Source: Chelativorans alearensis
GTDB taxonomy: Bacteria > Pseudomonadota > Alphaproteobacteria > Rhizobiales > Rhizobiaceae
Assembly (NCBI RefSeq): GCF_010993735.1
Contig: NZ_WQNI01000020.1
Coordinates: 62,001 to 126,000 of the forward strand
DNA length: 64,000 bases
Direction: 5' to 3'
Below the pieces are notes generated by a model that worked only from the letters and a program-made list of their open reading frames with translations, was not told the origin of the DNA and did not search any database. Numbering within the stretch: position 1 is the first letter of the stretch; each line of letters opens with the position of its first letter. The position numbers were made by a program, and so were the translations under genes. Below, one piece after another: positions 1-8,428 of the stretch.

Positions 1-574
1 CCCGGTCGGCATTCGGCAGGTCGTTCGTCTCCACCCAGCGACGGGCGGCCTCGGCGGCGCGGCCATGGCCATGCCAGCGGGCGAGGAGACGGCGTTCGAG
101 CTCGGCGCGCGGCACGTCCAGATAGACCGTAAAATCGAACAGCCCCGTCAGTTCCGCCCATGGCCGCTCGTCGAGCAGCAGATAGTTCCCCTCCACCAGG
201 ATTATGCGCGTATCCGCCTCGACAACCGCCGCGGCAGCGCGCGAAAGCTCCATGTTACGGTCGAAGAGCGGAATGGCAACCTCCGGCTCGCACGCCCGGA
301 TGCGCTTCAGGAGCGCGTGAAGGCCGGCGAAATCGAACGTTTCCGGCGCCCCCTTGCGGCTGGCAAGGCCGCGCGCCTTCAAAACCGCGTTGTCATAGTG
401 AAAGCCGTCCATCGGCACCACGGCCGCCGTCGCACCACGCTTGTGAAGCGCCTCGGCGACGGTGGCGGCCAGGGTGGACTTGCCCGATCCCGGCGGCCCA
501 GCGATGGCGACCATGAGGCGCGGCGTGGCTTCCGCGCGCGCCAGGATAGCGTCTATGAGGCTGGCGTTGTCCAT
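1..574 (-). CDS. P-loop nucleoside/sugar kinase family protein (3' end outside window)
   Basis: The gene reads leftward from an ATG at 574 and stays open to base 1, so about 191 residues are visible and the C-terminus is missing. A Walker A loop (GPPGSGKST, about residues 26-34) is followed by MDGFHYDN (about 55-62), the arrangement of the uridine kinase/pantothenate kinase-like family that includes rhizobial fructose-transport-associated kinases. LVEGNYLLL and a late W-x-ET segment also fit. It starts 13 bases after the D-lyxose isomerase stop, so the two are probably co-transcribed. I infer phosphorylation of a sugar or nucleoside; the substrate cannot be read from sequence. Confidence 0.78.
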   Translation of the reverse strand, partial: MDNASLIDAILARAEATPRLMVAIAGPPGSGKSTLAATVAEALHKRGATAAVVPMDGFHYDNAVLKARGLASRKGAPETFDFAGLHALLKRIRACEPEVAIPLFDRNMELSRAAAAVVEADTRIILVEGNYLLLDERPWAELTGLFDFTVYLDVPRAELERRLLARWHGHGRAAEAARRWVETNDLPNADR

Positions 575-587
575 GCCGCCGGGCCGC

Positions 588-1277
588 TCAGGCGCCTAGC
601 CACTTCGGATAGTCGGAGACGAGCAGGCGGTATGGCTCCTCGTCCTCCTCGATCTCGGAAAAGCGATCGATGGGCTCGGCGAAGATGTTGTCGGTGAGGT
701 CGTCGTTGACCGTCGAGACCTCGCCGATGAGGACATCCGAGCCCTCGCCCCAGAACTCGTGCCACACGCCTGGCAGCAGCGTCACGCTCTCGCCGGGGGA
801 AAGACGCAGGATCCCGCCGGCATCGAAGTGGCGGACGATACCGTCCGTGGGGACTGAAACAGGTGCTTTCCTGTCGATCGTGCCGTCCGCTTCGGATGCG
901 TAGAGCTGGATGCACAGCGTGCCGCCGCCGCGATTGATGATGTCCTCGGCCTTCACCACGTGGCGGTGCATGGGCGAGATCTGGTCGCGCCGGGAGATCA
1001 TGATCTTTTCCGCGTAAAGCATGCCGCGCCCCTCCTTAAGGGCCGCCGCGTCGCCGTTGCGCACGGTGAAGAGGAAAAGGCCCTTGTTGGTAAAATCGCC
1101 GACGCCGTAGTCGGTGATATCCCAGCCGAGCCTGGCGTCGACGATGCCGCCGATCTCGGCGCGGCGCGCCTTCATGTCGTCCGGCGTCCAGTCGGCGAAG
1201 GGCGGCAGGGCGTAGCCGAAAGAGCGAATGAAGCCGGCGCCCTCGCGCAGGATGTCGTTGACCCTGGACCGTTTCAT
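588..1277 (-). CDS. D-lyxose/D-mannose-type ketol-isomerase (cupin)
   Basis: A 229-residue cupin-fold protein of the D-lyxose isomerase family, which interconverts D-lyxose and D-xylulose (and often D-mannose and D-fructose) with a divalent metal. Likely metal ligands are visible as H104 and H106 in MHRH, E111, and H173 in VWHEFWG. The start at 1277 has a strong GGAGGAG site just upstream; a longer frame to 1358 lacks one. It is followed by the partial kinase after 13 bases, suggesting isomerisation then phosphorylation of a pentose or hexose. The family call is firm; the physiological sugar is inferred. Confidence 0.88.
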   Translation of the reverse strand: MKRSRVNDILREGAGFIRSFGYALPPFADWTPDDMKARRAEIGGIVDARLGWDITDYGVGDFTNKGLFLFTVRNGDAAALKEGRGMLYAEKIMISRRDQISPMHRHVVKAEDIINRGGGTLCIQLYASEADGTIDRKAPVSVPTDGIVRHFDAGGILRLSPGESVTLLPGVWHEFWGEGSDVLIGEVSTVNDDLTDNIFAEPIDRFSEIEEDEEPYRLLVSDYPKWLGA

Positions 1278-1373
1278 CGCAAACTCCTCCTCGCGCGGAT
1301 ATCGACTGTCGATGCGCGTGGTACAGGAAGCGGGCGCTGCCGCCAAGCCCACGCGCATGGAGCACCCTCGGCC

Positions 1374-1610
1374 TCAGAAGGCCTTGAAGGTCAGCGTGGT
1401 GAGCGAGCGGACGATGCCGGGCGTATCGGCGATGTTCTCGTTGATGAATTTGCCGATGTCCACGCCGTCCTCGATATAGACCTTGAGCAGGAGGTCGTAC
1501 TCGCCGCTGGTGGAATAGAGCTCGGAGGCGATTTCGCGCCTGTAGAGCTCGTCGGCCACCGCGTAAGTCTTGCCTGGCTCGCAACGCAACTGAACGAAGA
1601 CGGGTCTCAT
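1374..1610 (-). CDS. Stand-alone Lrp/AsnC ligand-binding (RAM) domain protein
   Basis: A 78-residue protein made of only the C-terminal ligand-binding/oligomerisation domain of Lrp/AsnC regulators; the N-terminal helix-turn-helix is absent. TSGEYDLLLKVY is the typical beta-strand signature of this domain (residues about 34-45). The ATG at 1610 is preceded by GGAAGGAC. Such small proteins may bind amino acids or modulate full-length Lrp proteins; no partner is visible here. It lies 96 bases upstream of the lyxose isomerase on the same strand and divergent from the Fur-family gene. Confidence 0.85.
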   Translation of the reverse strand: MRPVFVQLRCEPGKTYAVADELYRREIASELYSTSGEYDLLLKVYIEDGVDIGKFINENIADTPGIVRSLTTLTFKAF

Positions 1611-1750
1611 GATGTCCTTCCGACGGGCTTGGCTCCTCGAGTGAAGCGAAAGTCGGCCTATCCCGCGGCTCTGTCAACCGGTCCAATCCGCTGTTGGCAC
1701 GGCACGGTGCGGCCTTTGCAACGTGCACTTTCTGAAGCATAGTCCCGGCC

Positions 1751-2179
1751 ATGGCCGAAGCAGTGCAAAACAAGGATTACGAGGAAAGGCTGCGCCGCGC
1801 CGGGGTGCGAATCACCCGGCCGCGGCAGGTTATCCTGCGCATCCTCTCGGAGACGGAGGATCACCCGGACGCGATGGAGATCTTCAATCGCGCCGCGCAG
1901 GTCGACCCCAGCATCTCGCTGTCGACCGTCTACCGCACGATGAAGCTTCTGGAGGAGATGGGGGCGATCCACCGCCATGCCTTCGAGGGCGGGCGCTCGC
2001 GCTTCGAGCAGGCGGGCGGCGGCCATCACGACCACCTCATCGACATCGACACCGGCGACGTGATCGAATTCCATTCCCGCAAGATCGAGGCGCTGCAGGA
2101 CGAGATCGCCCGCTCGCTCGGCTACGAGATCGTGCACCACAGGCTGGAGCTCTACGGCAGGAAGCGGCGCCGGCGGTGA
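1751..2179 (+). CDS. Fur-family metal-responsive transcriptional regulator
   Basis: A 142-residue Fur-superfamily protein. Residues about 14-75 form the winged helix ([13 protein letters not shown], then [16 protein letters not shown]), followed by a dimer and metal domain with the HHDH cluster (about 95-98), DTGDVIEF and a final HRLELYG. This closely resembles rhizobial Fur/Mur, which represses manganese or iron uptake genes. It lacks the CxxC pairs of zinc-structural Fur and ends in a basic RKRRRR tail. A second Fur-family gene, zur, lies at 54681. Manganese sensing is inferred from family membership. Confidence 0.88.
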   Translation: MAEAVQNKDYEERLRRAGVRITRPRQVILRILSETEDHPDAMEIFNRAAQVDPSISLSTVYRTMKLLEEMGAIHRHAFEGGRSRFEQAGGGHHDHLIDIDTGDVIEFHSRKIEALQDEIARSLGYEIVHHRLELYGRKRRRR

Positions 2180-2243
2180 TGAATTTCAAGAGATAAGCCA
2201 ACCAGGAAAAGCGCCCGTCTGGCGCTAGGGACGGACATAGTCA

Positions 2244-3659
2244 ATGAGTAAAGCAGATATCGGCCTGATCGGCCTTGGAGTGATGGGCGCGAATCTGGCG
2301 CTCAACATCGCGGAGAAGGGCTTCAAGGTCGCCGTCTTCAATCGCACGACATCGCGTACCCACGCCTTCGTCGAGGAGGCTGGGCCGCTGGCGGAAAATA
2401 TCGTCCCCTGCGAGACGCTCGAAGCGCTGGCCGACGCAATCGCCCTGCCGCGGCCGATCATCCTCATGGTTCAGGCGGGCGAGGCCGTGGACCAGCAGAT
2501 CGACGCGCTGAAGCCCCTGCTTGCCCGTAACGACATCATCATCGATGCCGGCAATGCCAATTTCCGCGACACGCGGCGGCGCATGGCGGCGTTGGCGGAG
2601 GGCGGGCCGCAATTCGTCGGCATGGGTGTCTCCGGCGGCGAGGAGGGCGCGCGCCACGGGCCGTCGATCATGGTGGGCGGCGAGGAGCAGTCCTACCGGC
2701 GCATCGAGCCCATCCTTCAGGCCATTGCCGCCCGCTACGAGGACGAGGCTTGCCAAGCCTGGCTCGGCACGGATGGAGCGGGACATTTCGTCAAGACCAT
2801 CCACAACGGCATCGAATATGCCGATATGCAGATGATCGCCGAGATTTACGGCATCCTGCGCGACGGGCACGGTCTGTCGGCGGGCGAGATCGCGCCGATC
2901 TTCGCCAAATGGAACGAGGGCCGCCTCAACTCCTATCTCATCGAGATCACGGCGGCGGTGCTTGCGGCGGACGATCCGGCGACCGGCCAGCCGATGGTGG
3001 ACATGATCCTCGACCGCGCCGGCCAGAAGGGCACGGGGCGCTGGTCGGCCATCGAGGCGCAGACGCTGGGGATTCCGGCAACGGCCATCGAGGCGGCGGT
3101 CGCCGCGCGCAGCCTTTCGGCCTTGAAAGAGGAGCGCGAGGCGGCGGAAAAGCGCTTCGGCACGCCCGCTCCCGCCGCCGGGCCGGCGAGCGAGGAGGCG
3201 CTGGCCATCCTCGAGCAAGCGCTTTTCGCCGGCAAGATCGTCGCCTATGCGCAAGGGTTTTCCGTCATGGCCGCAGCCTCGCGCGAGTTTGGCTGGAACC
3301 TGCCGCTCGGCACGGTGGCGCGCATCTGGCGCGCCGGCTGCATCATCCGCTCGCAGTTCCTAGGCGAGATGGCGGCCGCCTTCGACGAGGCGCGGGAGAT
3401 CGAGAACCTTCTGGTGACGCCTGCCTTCGCGCCGCTGATCGAGGCCGCGCACCCCCATCTGCGACGCGTTGTCGCGCGAAGCGCAGAGGCCGGGCTTCCC
3501 GTGCCCGCGCTGTCGGCGGCGCTTGCCCATTTCGACACGTTCCGCCGCGCCCGCGGCACGGCAAACCTCATCCAGGCCCAGCGCGACTTCTTCGGCGCCC
3601 ATGGCTTCGAGCGGGTGGACAGCGAAGGCAGCCACCACGGAAATTGGCACGGAATGTAG
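2244..3659 (+). CDS. gnd: 6-phosphogluconate dehydrogenase, decarboxylating
   Basis: A 471-residue enzyme that converts 6-phosphogluconate to ribulose 5-phosphate and CO2 with NADP in the oxidative pentose phosphate pathway. The N-terminal Rossmann motif GLGVMGANLALNIAEKG, the substrate loop GVSGGEEGARHGPSIMVGG and catalytic FVKTIHNGIEYADMQ are intact. The C-terminal HHGNWHG tail matches the usual substrate-contact end. Length is normal. Downstream lie a structured repeat and three terminator-like hairpins. rpe, encoding the next enzyme for ribulose 5-phosphate, is nearby at 7669 on the other strand. Confidence 0.97.
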   Translation: MSKADIGLIGLGVMGANLALNIAEKGFKVAVFNRTTSRTHAFVEEAGPLAENIVPCETLEALADAIALPRPIILMVQAGEAVDQQIDALKPLLARNDIIIDAGNANFRDTRRRMAALAEGGPQFVGMGVSGGEEGARHGPSIMVGGEEQSYRRIEPILQAIAARYEDEACQAWLGTDGAGHFVKTIHNGIEYADMQMIAEIYGILRDGHGLSAGEIAPIFAKWNEGRLNSYLIEITAAVLAADDPATGQPMVDMILDRAGQKGTGRWSAIEAQTLGIPATAIEAAVAARSLSALKEEREAAEKRFGTPAPAAGPASEEALAILEQALFAGKIVAYAQGFSVMAAASREFGWNLPLGTVARIWRAGCIIRSQFLGEMAAAFDEAREIENLLVTPAFAPLIEAAHPHLRRVVARSAEAGLPVPALSAALAHFDTFRRARGTANLIQAQRDFFGAHGFERVDSEGSHHGNWHGM

Positions 3660-3662
3660 CCG

Positions 3663-3766
3663 TAGAGCAATTCCAGGAAAAGTGGAAACCGGTTTTCCGT
3701 CCGGAATTGCGGTAAGGCAAAGAGTTAGGCCAGGTCATCGATTCTGTGAAACGATGAACTGGTCTA
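3663..3766 (+). repeat. 104-base structured intergenic repeat, copy 1
   Basis: Starts three bases after the gnd stop and matches, in reverse orientation, a 104-base segment at 63761-63864, with about 15 differences counted by eye. It can fold as two hairpins: GCAATTCC pairs with GGAATTGC around an inner GGAAAA/TTTTCC stem, then CCAGGTCATCG pairs with CGATGAACTGG with one mismatch. Elements with the GGAATTGC motif are widespread between genes in rhizobia. Its role is unknown; mRNA stabilisation, transcription termination or a mobile miniature element are all possible. Confidence 0.9.
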
Positions 3767-3777
3767 GAGACAAAAGT

Positions 3778-3813
3778 GCCGCCGTGGCGGAGGGGAAGCC
3801 ACGGCGGCCTTTT
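3778..3813 (+). terminator. Rho-independent terminator, first of three hairpins after gnd
   Basis: Perfect 11-base arms GCCGCCGTGGC (3778-3788) and GCCACGGCGGC (3798-3808) around a nine-base loop, followed by CTTTT. It is a good intrinsic terminator for gnd. Confidence 0.85.
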
Positions 3814-3822
3814 CAGTATTGG

Positions 3823-3860
3823 GCGGCAGCCCGGAGAGGGGGGTTAGGCTGCCGCTTTTT
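3823..3860 (+). terminator. Second terminator-like hairpin after gnd
   Basis: Arms GCGGCAGCC (3823-3831) and GGCTGCCGC (3847-3855) are perfect and followed by TTTTT. It begins nine bases after the previous T-run. Confidence 0.75.
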
Positions 3861-3862
3861 AT

Positions 3863-3903
3863 GTCCGGTTCAGGCGGGGGACGGGCCTTTCCCGGACTTT
3901 TTT
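3863..3903 (+). terminator. Third terminator-like hairpin upstream of polA
   Basis: Outer arms GTCCGG (3863-3868) and CCGGAC (3892-3897) are followed by six T. The large interior may pair further (GGG with CCC). The remaining stretch to polA (3904-4088) is AT-richer, shows no gene and probably carries the polA promoter. Confidence 0.5.
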
Positions 3904-4088
3904 CGGCGGAATATTGCCGATACAGGAATATGTTGTGCGCCAAAATGGCTATTCAAGGGCGATAAGGTTACACATTCGTAATATTTCCGTTACCTCATGA
4001 GGCTTGGCGTCACCATTTGGCGGCAGGGAGTGTTCCCCGCGTGCCTTTGCCATGGACAGAAGAAACACGCCGCGCTACCCGTTCACCC

Positions 4089-7022
4089 ATGAAAAAAGGC
4101 GATCATCTCTTCCTGGTCGACGGTTCGGGCTATATTTTCCGGGCCTATCACGCTCTTCCGCCGCTGACGCGCAAGTCCGACGGGCTGCCGGTCGGCGCCG
4201 TCTCGGGCTTCTGCAACATGCTGTGGAAGCTGTTGCGCGATGCCCGCAACACGGATGTTGGGGTCACGCCGACCCATTTCGCCGTCATTTTCGATTATTC
4301 CTCCAAAACCTTCCGCAACGAAATCTATCCCGAATACAAGGCCAACCGCTCCGAGCCGCCGGAAGATCTCATTCCGCAATTCGGCCTCATCCGCGAGGCC
4401 ACCCGCGCCTTCGACCTGCCCTGCATCGAGATGGAGGGTTTTGAGGCGGACGATCTCATCGCCACCTATGCGCGGCTCGCCGTGGAAGCCGGCGGCGATG
4501 CCACCATCGTCTCCTCGGACAAGGACCTGATGCAACTCGTGGGGCCGTGCGTTTCCATGTACGACCCCATGAAGGACCGCGAGATCCGCGTTCCGGAAGT
4601 GATCGAGAAGTGGGGCGTGCCGCCGGAAAAGATGATCGATCTGCAGGCGTTGGCCGGTGATTCGATCGACAACGTGCCCGGCGTTCCCGGCATCGGGGCG
4701 AAGACGGCCGCCCAGCTTCTGGAAGAATATGGCGACCTCGACACGCTGCTTTCCCGCGCCGGCGAGATCAAGCAGAACAAGCGCCGCGAAAACCTCATCG
4801 AATTCGCCGAGAAAGCGCGGATTTCACGCGAATTGGTGCGCCTCAGGAACGATGTGCCCGTCGAGGACGGCGTCGATAGGCTGATGCTCAATCCGCCGGA
4901 CGGGCCGAAGCTGATTGCCTTTTTGAAGGCGATGGAGTTCTCCTCGCTGACACGGCGGGTGGCGGAGGCCACCGGGGCGGACGCCGCCGAGATCGAGCCC
5001 GCCGCCCTGGAAGTGGAAGCGGTGGCGACCCACGGGCCGGATCTGACGGTACCCGCCTCCGGCACCGAAGAGCCCGACGCGGAGGGCGAGGTGGCGCCCG
5101 ACCGGACGGACGGGGCCGATACGCCCGAGAAGCTGGCGAAGAAACTGGCGGAAGCGGCGGCGGCCGAACCCATCGACCACTCCGGCTATGTCTGTATCCG
5201 CGACCTGGAAACGCTCAATCATTGGGTGGAGGAAGCGCGCGAGGCGGGGCTTGTCGCCTTCGACACGGAGACCACCTCGCTCGACCCAATGCAGGCGGTG
5301 CTGTGCGGGTTTTCGCTCGCCACCGCGCCCGGCCGCGCGGCCTACGTGCCGCTGTCGCACAGAAACGGCGCCGACGACCTTCTGGGCGGCGGGCTCATCG
5401 ACGGGCAGATCGAGGAGGAAGCGGCGCTTGCCGTCATCCGGCCGCTCTTGCAGGACCCCTCGGTCATAAAGATCGGCCAGAACCTCAAATACGACTGGCT
5501 CCTCCTCTTCCGGCTCGGCATCGAGATCGTCCCCTACGACGATACGATGCTCATCTCCTACGTGCTCGAGGCGGGCACCCAGGCGCACGGCATGGACGCG
5601 CTGTCGGAGCGCTGGCTCGGCCACACGCCGCTTTCCTACAAGGAGTTGACGGGTTCCGGCCGGGCGCGCGTGACCTTCGATATGGTGGATGTCGAGCGCG
5701 CCACCATCTACGCCGCCGAGGACGCCGACGTGACGCTCAGGTTGTGGAAGGTGCTGAAGCCCCAGCTTGCGGCCAAGGGCCTGGTCTCGGTCTACGAGCG
5801 GCTGGAGCGGCCGATGATCTCGGTCGTCGGGCGCATGGAGCATCGCGGCATCACCGTCGATCGGCAGATCCTGTCGCGCATGTCCGGCGATTTCGCGCAG
5901 ACGACGGCGGCGATGGAGGAGGAGATCTACGCGCTCGCAGGCGGCCGCTTCACCATCGGCTCGCCAAAGCAGCTCGGCGAGATCCTGTTCGGGAGAATGG
6001 GCCTGCCGGGCGGCGGGAAGACCAAGTCCGGCCAATGGTCGACCTCCGCCCAGGTATTGGAGGAGCTCGCCACGGCCGGCCACGAATTGCCGCGCAAGAT
6101 CGTCGACTGGCGCCAGGTCACCAAGCTGAAATCCACCTATACGGACGCGCTGCCGGGCTACATCCACCCCGAGACCGGCCGCGTGCACACCTCCTATTCG
6201 CTTGCCTCCACCAGCACGGGGCGGCTTTCCTCCTCCGAGCCCAACCTGCAGAACATTCCGGTGCGCACGGCCGAGGGCCGCAAGATCCGCACCGCCTTCG
6301 TGGCACCGGAAGGCCGCAAGCTGATCTCGGCCGATTACAGCCAGATCGAGCTCAGGGTGCTCGCCCACGTGGCCGATATCCCGCAGCTGAAACAGGCCTT
6401 CGCCGACGGGCTGGACATCCATGCCATGACGGCCTCGGAGATGTTCGGGGTGCCTGTGGAGGGGATGCCCGGCGAGGTGCGCCGGCGCGCCAAGGCCATC
6501 AATTTCGGCATCATCTACGGCATCTCGGCCTTCGGGCTTGCCAACCAGCTCGCCATCCCGCGTGAGGAGGCAGGCGCCTATATCAAGCGCTATTTCGAGC
6601 GCTTTCCCGGCATCAAGGACTATATGGAGCGCACGAAGGCCTTCTGCCGCGACAAGGGCTATGTGGAGACCGTCTTCGGCCGCCGCGCCCACTATCCCGA
6701 AATCCGCTCCTCAAACCCCTCCGTCCGCGCCTTCAACGAGCGCGCGGCCATCAACGCCCCCATCCAGGGCTCGGCCGCCGACATCATCCGCCGCGCCATG
6801 ATGCGCATGGATGCCGCCCTCGCCGATAACGGGCTGGGCGACGTCCAGATGCTCCTGCAGGTGCACGACGAGCTGATCTTCGAAGCGCCGGAGGAGGCCG
6901 TGGAGCGCGCCATCCCCGTCATCCGCACGGTGATGGAAGGCGCCGCTTGGCCCGCCCGCGCACTTTCCGTGCCGCTGAAGGTGGACGCGCGGGCGGCGGA
7001 CAACTGGGAAGAGGCGCATTGA
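4089..7022 (+). CDS. polA: DNA polymerase I
   Basis: A 977-residue, three-domain polymerase for Okazaki fragment processing and repair. The 5'-3' exonuclease occupies about residues 1-300 (VDGSGYIFRAYHALPP, EADDLIA, SSDKDLMQL). The 3'-5' exonuclease is intact, with FDTETTSLDP (about 391), NLKYDWLLL and YAAEDAD. The polymerase has motif A SADYSQIELR (about 747), motif B RRRAKAINFGIIYG (about 796) and motif C QVHDELIF (about 923). An acidic/alanine-rich linker lies near 325-375. The start MKKGDHLFLVDGSGY matches the family N-terminus; an upstream in-frame ATG at 4017 would add 24 unrelated residues. Confidence 0.97.
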   Translation: MKKGDHLFLVDGSGYIFRAYHALPPLTRKSDGLPVGAVSGFCNMLWKLLRDARNTDVGVTPTHFAVIFDYSSKTFRNEIYPEYKANRSEPPEDLIPQFGLIREATRAFDLPCIEMEGFEADDLIATYARLAVEAGGDATIVSSDKDLMQLVGPCVSMYDPMKDREIRVPEVIEKWGVPPEKMIDLQALAGDSIDNVPGVPGIGAKTAAQLLEEYGDLDTLLSRAGEIKQNKRRENLIEFAEKARISRELVRLRNDVPVEDGVDRLMLNPPDGPKLIAFLKAMEFSSLTRRVAEATGADAAEIEPAALEVEAVATHGPDLTVPASGTEEPDAEGEVAPDRTDGADTPEKLAKKLAEAAAAEPIDHSGYVCIRDLETLNHWVEEAREAGLVAFDTETTSLDPMQAVLCGFSLATAPGRAAYVPLSHRNGADDLLGGGLIDGQIEEEAALAVIRPLLQDPSVIKIGQNLKYDWLLLFRLGIEIVPYDDTMLISYVLEAGTQAHGMDALSERWLGHTPLSYKELTGSGRARVTFDMVDVERATIYAAEDADVTLRLWKVLKPQLAAKGLVSVYERLERPMISVVGRMEHRGITVDRQILSRMSGDFAQTTAAMEEEIYALAGGRFTIGSPKQLGEILFGRMGLPGGGKTKSGQWSTSAQVLEELATAGHELPRKIVDWRQVTKLKSTYTDALPGYIHPETGRVHTSYSLASTSTGRLSSSEPNLQNIPVRTAEGRKIRTAFVAPEGRKLISADYSQIELRVLAHVADIPQLKQAFADGLDIHAMTASEMFGVPVEGMPGEVRRRAKAINFGIIYGISAFGLANQLAIPREEAGAYIKRYFERFPGIKDYMERTKAFCRDKGYVETVFGRRAHYPEIRSSNPSVRAFNERAAINAPIQGSAADIIRRAMMRMDAALADNGLGDVQMLLQVHDELIFEAPEEAVERAIPVIRTVMEGAAWPARALSVPLKVDARAADNWEEAH

Positions 7023-7058
7023 GATGTGCCGCCTCACCGCGCGGCGCAGGCTCAAGCC

Positions 7059-7616
7059 TCAGGCCGCGTCCTTCCACTTGATCGAGCAGCCCATCGACGG
7101 GATCTGCTCTTTCGGCCCCTTCCCCGTCTCGGCCACCTGGACCATCGCCTCGTAGAGATCGCGCCTCAGGTCTGGCGCTGCCGGCCCGGTGCGTGCGGCG
7201 TCGAGCCGGCCGCGGTACTGCAGCTTCAAGTCCTTGTTGAAGCCGAAGAAATCCGGCGTGCAGACCGCGTCATAGGCGCGCGCCACGCTCTGATCCTCAT
7301 CATAAAGATAGGGGAAGGGAAAGCCGTGCTCGCGCGCGAACACCGCCATCTTGTCGAAGGAATCCTCGGGATATGTCGCGGCGTCGTTCGCGCTGATGGC
7401 GACGAAGCCGATGCCCTGCGCCTTAAGGTCCTTGGCATCGCGCACGACGCGGGGAATCGCTGCTTTCACATAGGGGCAGTGGTTGCAGATAAAGACGACC
7501 ACCAATCCGTTCGGGCCGGCCTCATCGAAGATGCGGTGGGTTTGACCATCGGTCCCCGGCAACGTGGCGTCGACCGCCGACCAGCCGAAATCGCAAACAG
7601 GTGGAACAGCTGCCAT
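7059..7616 (-). CDS. Thioredoxin-like (AhpC/TSA-related) protein
   Basis: A 185-residue thioredoxin-fold protein with a CNHC redox-type motif in FICNHCPYVKA (about residues 44-54), then PYLYDEDQSVARAY and CTPDFFGF, typical of a family of cytoplasmic thioredoxin-like proteins of unknown role. There is no signal peptide. The ATG at 7616 has GGAGG at good spacing. It is convergent with polA and lies 52 bases after rpe on the same strand, so it may be in the rpe transcript. A redox role is inferred from the fold. Confidence 0.85.
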   Translation of the reverse strand: MAAVPPVCDFGWSAVDATLPGTDGQTHRIFDEAGPNGLVVVFICNHCPYVKAAIPRVVRDAKDLKAQGIGFVAISANDAATYPEDSFDKMAVFAREHGFPFPYLYDEDQSVARAYDAVCTPDFFGFNKDLKLQYRGRLDAARTGPAAPDLRRDLYEAMVQVAETGKGPKEQIPSMGCSIKWKDAA

Positions 7617-7668
7617 TGTCTTTTCCTCCGTCTGTCTGTCTGCCGCCACGGCGGGCAAGGGCCGGTCG

Positions 7669-8340
7669 TCAGCCGCCTGCCGCCTTCCTGATGGCGGCGA
7701 TGTTTTGCGCGTAGGCGGCCTCCCCGCCCTTGAAGACGGCGGAGCCGGCCACCAGCACGTTGGCGCCGGCCTCGACCACCGCGCCCGCCGTCTCCGCGGA
7801 AATGCCGCCGTCCACCTCGATGTCGATCGGCCTGTCGCCGGCCATGGCGCGGACGCGGCGGACCTTTTCAACCACGGACGGGATGAAGGCCTGGCCGCCG
7901 AAACCCGGATTAACCGTCATCAGAAGGACGAGATCAACCTCGTCCAGCACATATTCGATCACACTTTCCGGCGTCGACGGGTTGAGCGACACGCCGGCCT
8001 TCCTGCCGAGCCCGCGGATGGTCTGCAGCGAGCGGTGGAGATGCGGGCCGGCCTCGGCATGCACGGTGATGACGTCGCAGCCCGCCTCGGCGAAGGCGGC
8101 GAGATAGGGATCGGCCGGGGCGATCATCAGATGGCAGTCGAACACCTTTTTCGTGCGGTCCCGGATCGCCTTGACCACCGGCGGGCCGAAGGTGATGTTG
8201 GGCACGAAGTGGCCGTCCATGACGTCGAGATGGATCCAGTCCGCCCCGGCAGTGGCCACCGCCTCCACCTCCTCGCCAAGGCGCGAGAAGTCGGAAGAGA
8301 GGATCGAAGGGGCGATGGTGAGTGGCCGTCTGGCGGGCAT
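7669..8340 (-). CDS. rpe: Ribulose-phosphate 3-epimerase
   Basis: A 223-residue TIM-barrel enzyme that interconverts ribulose 5-phosphate and xylulose 5-phosphate. Family motifs are present: [33 protein letters not shown] (metal ligands H and D), [21 protein letters not shown] and IEVDGGI. The ATG at 8340 has an AGAGGAA site. It functionally continues the gnd reaction, although it sits on the opposite strand about 4 kb away. Confidence 0.97.
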   Translation of the reverse strand: MPARRPLTIAPSILSSDFSRLGEEVEAVATAGADWIHLDVMDGHFVPNITFGPPVVKAIRDRTKKVFDCHLMIAPADPYLAAFAEAGCDVITVHAEAGPHLHRSLQTIRGLGRKAGVSLNPSTPESVIEYVLDEVDLVLLMTVNPGFGGQAFIPSVVEKVRRVRAMAGDRPIDIEVDGGISAETAGAVVEAGANVLVAGSAVFKGGEAAYAQNIAAIRKAAGG

Positions 8341-8428
8341 GGGCGTTCCTCTGGTCGGCGGGAAGGCGCGTTACCGATGTAAGGCACAACACCGCTCTAA
8401 CTTCTGGGCCCAGCCTTGTCGACCCGTC

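Noticed and set aside
65..697. 210-residue plus-strand frame
   Set aside because: It lies opposite the P-loop kinase and the lyxose isomerase end, both with clear family motifs; its Arg-rich product has no motif and is a shadow.
4824..6692. 622-residue minus-strand frame inside polA
   Set aside because: Antisense shadow of intact polymerase I motifs; typical of GC-rich genes.
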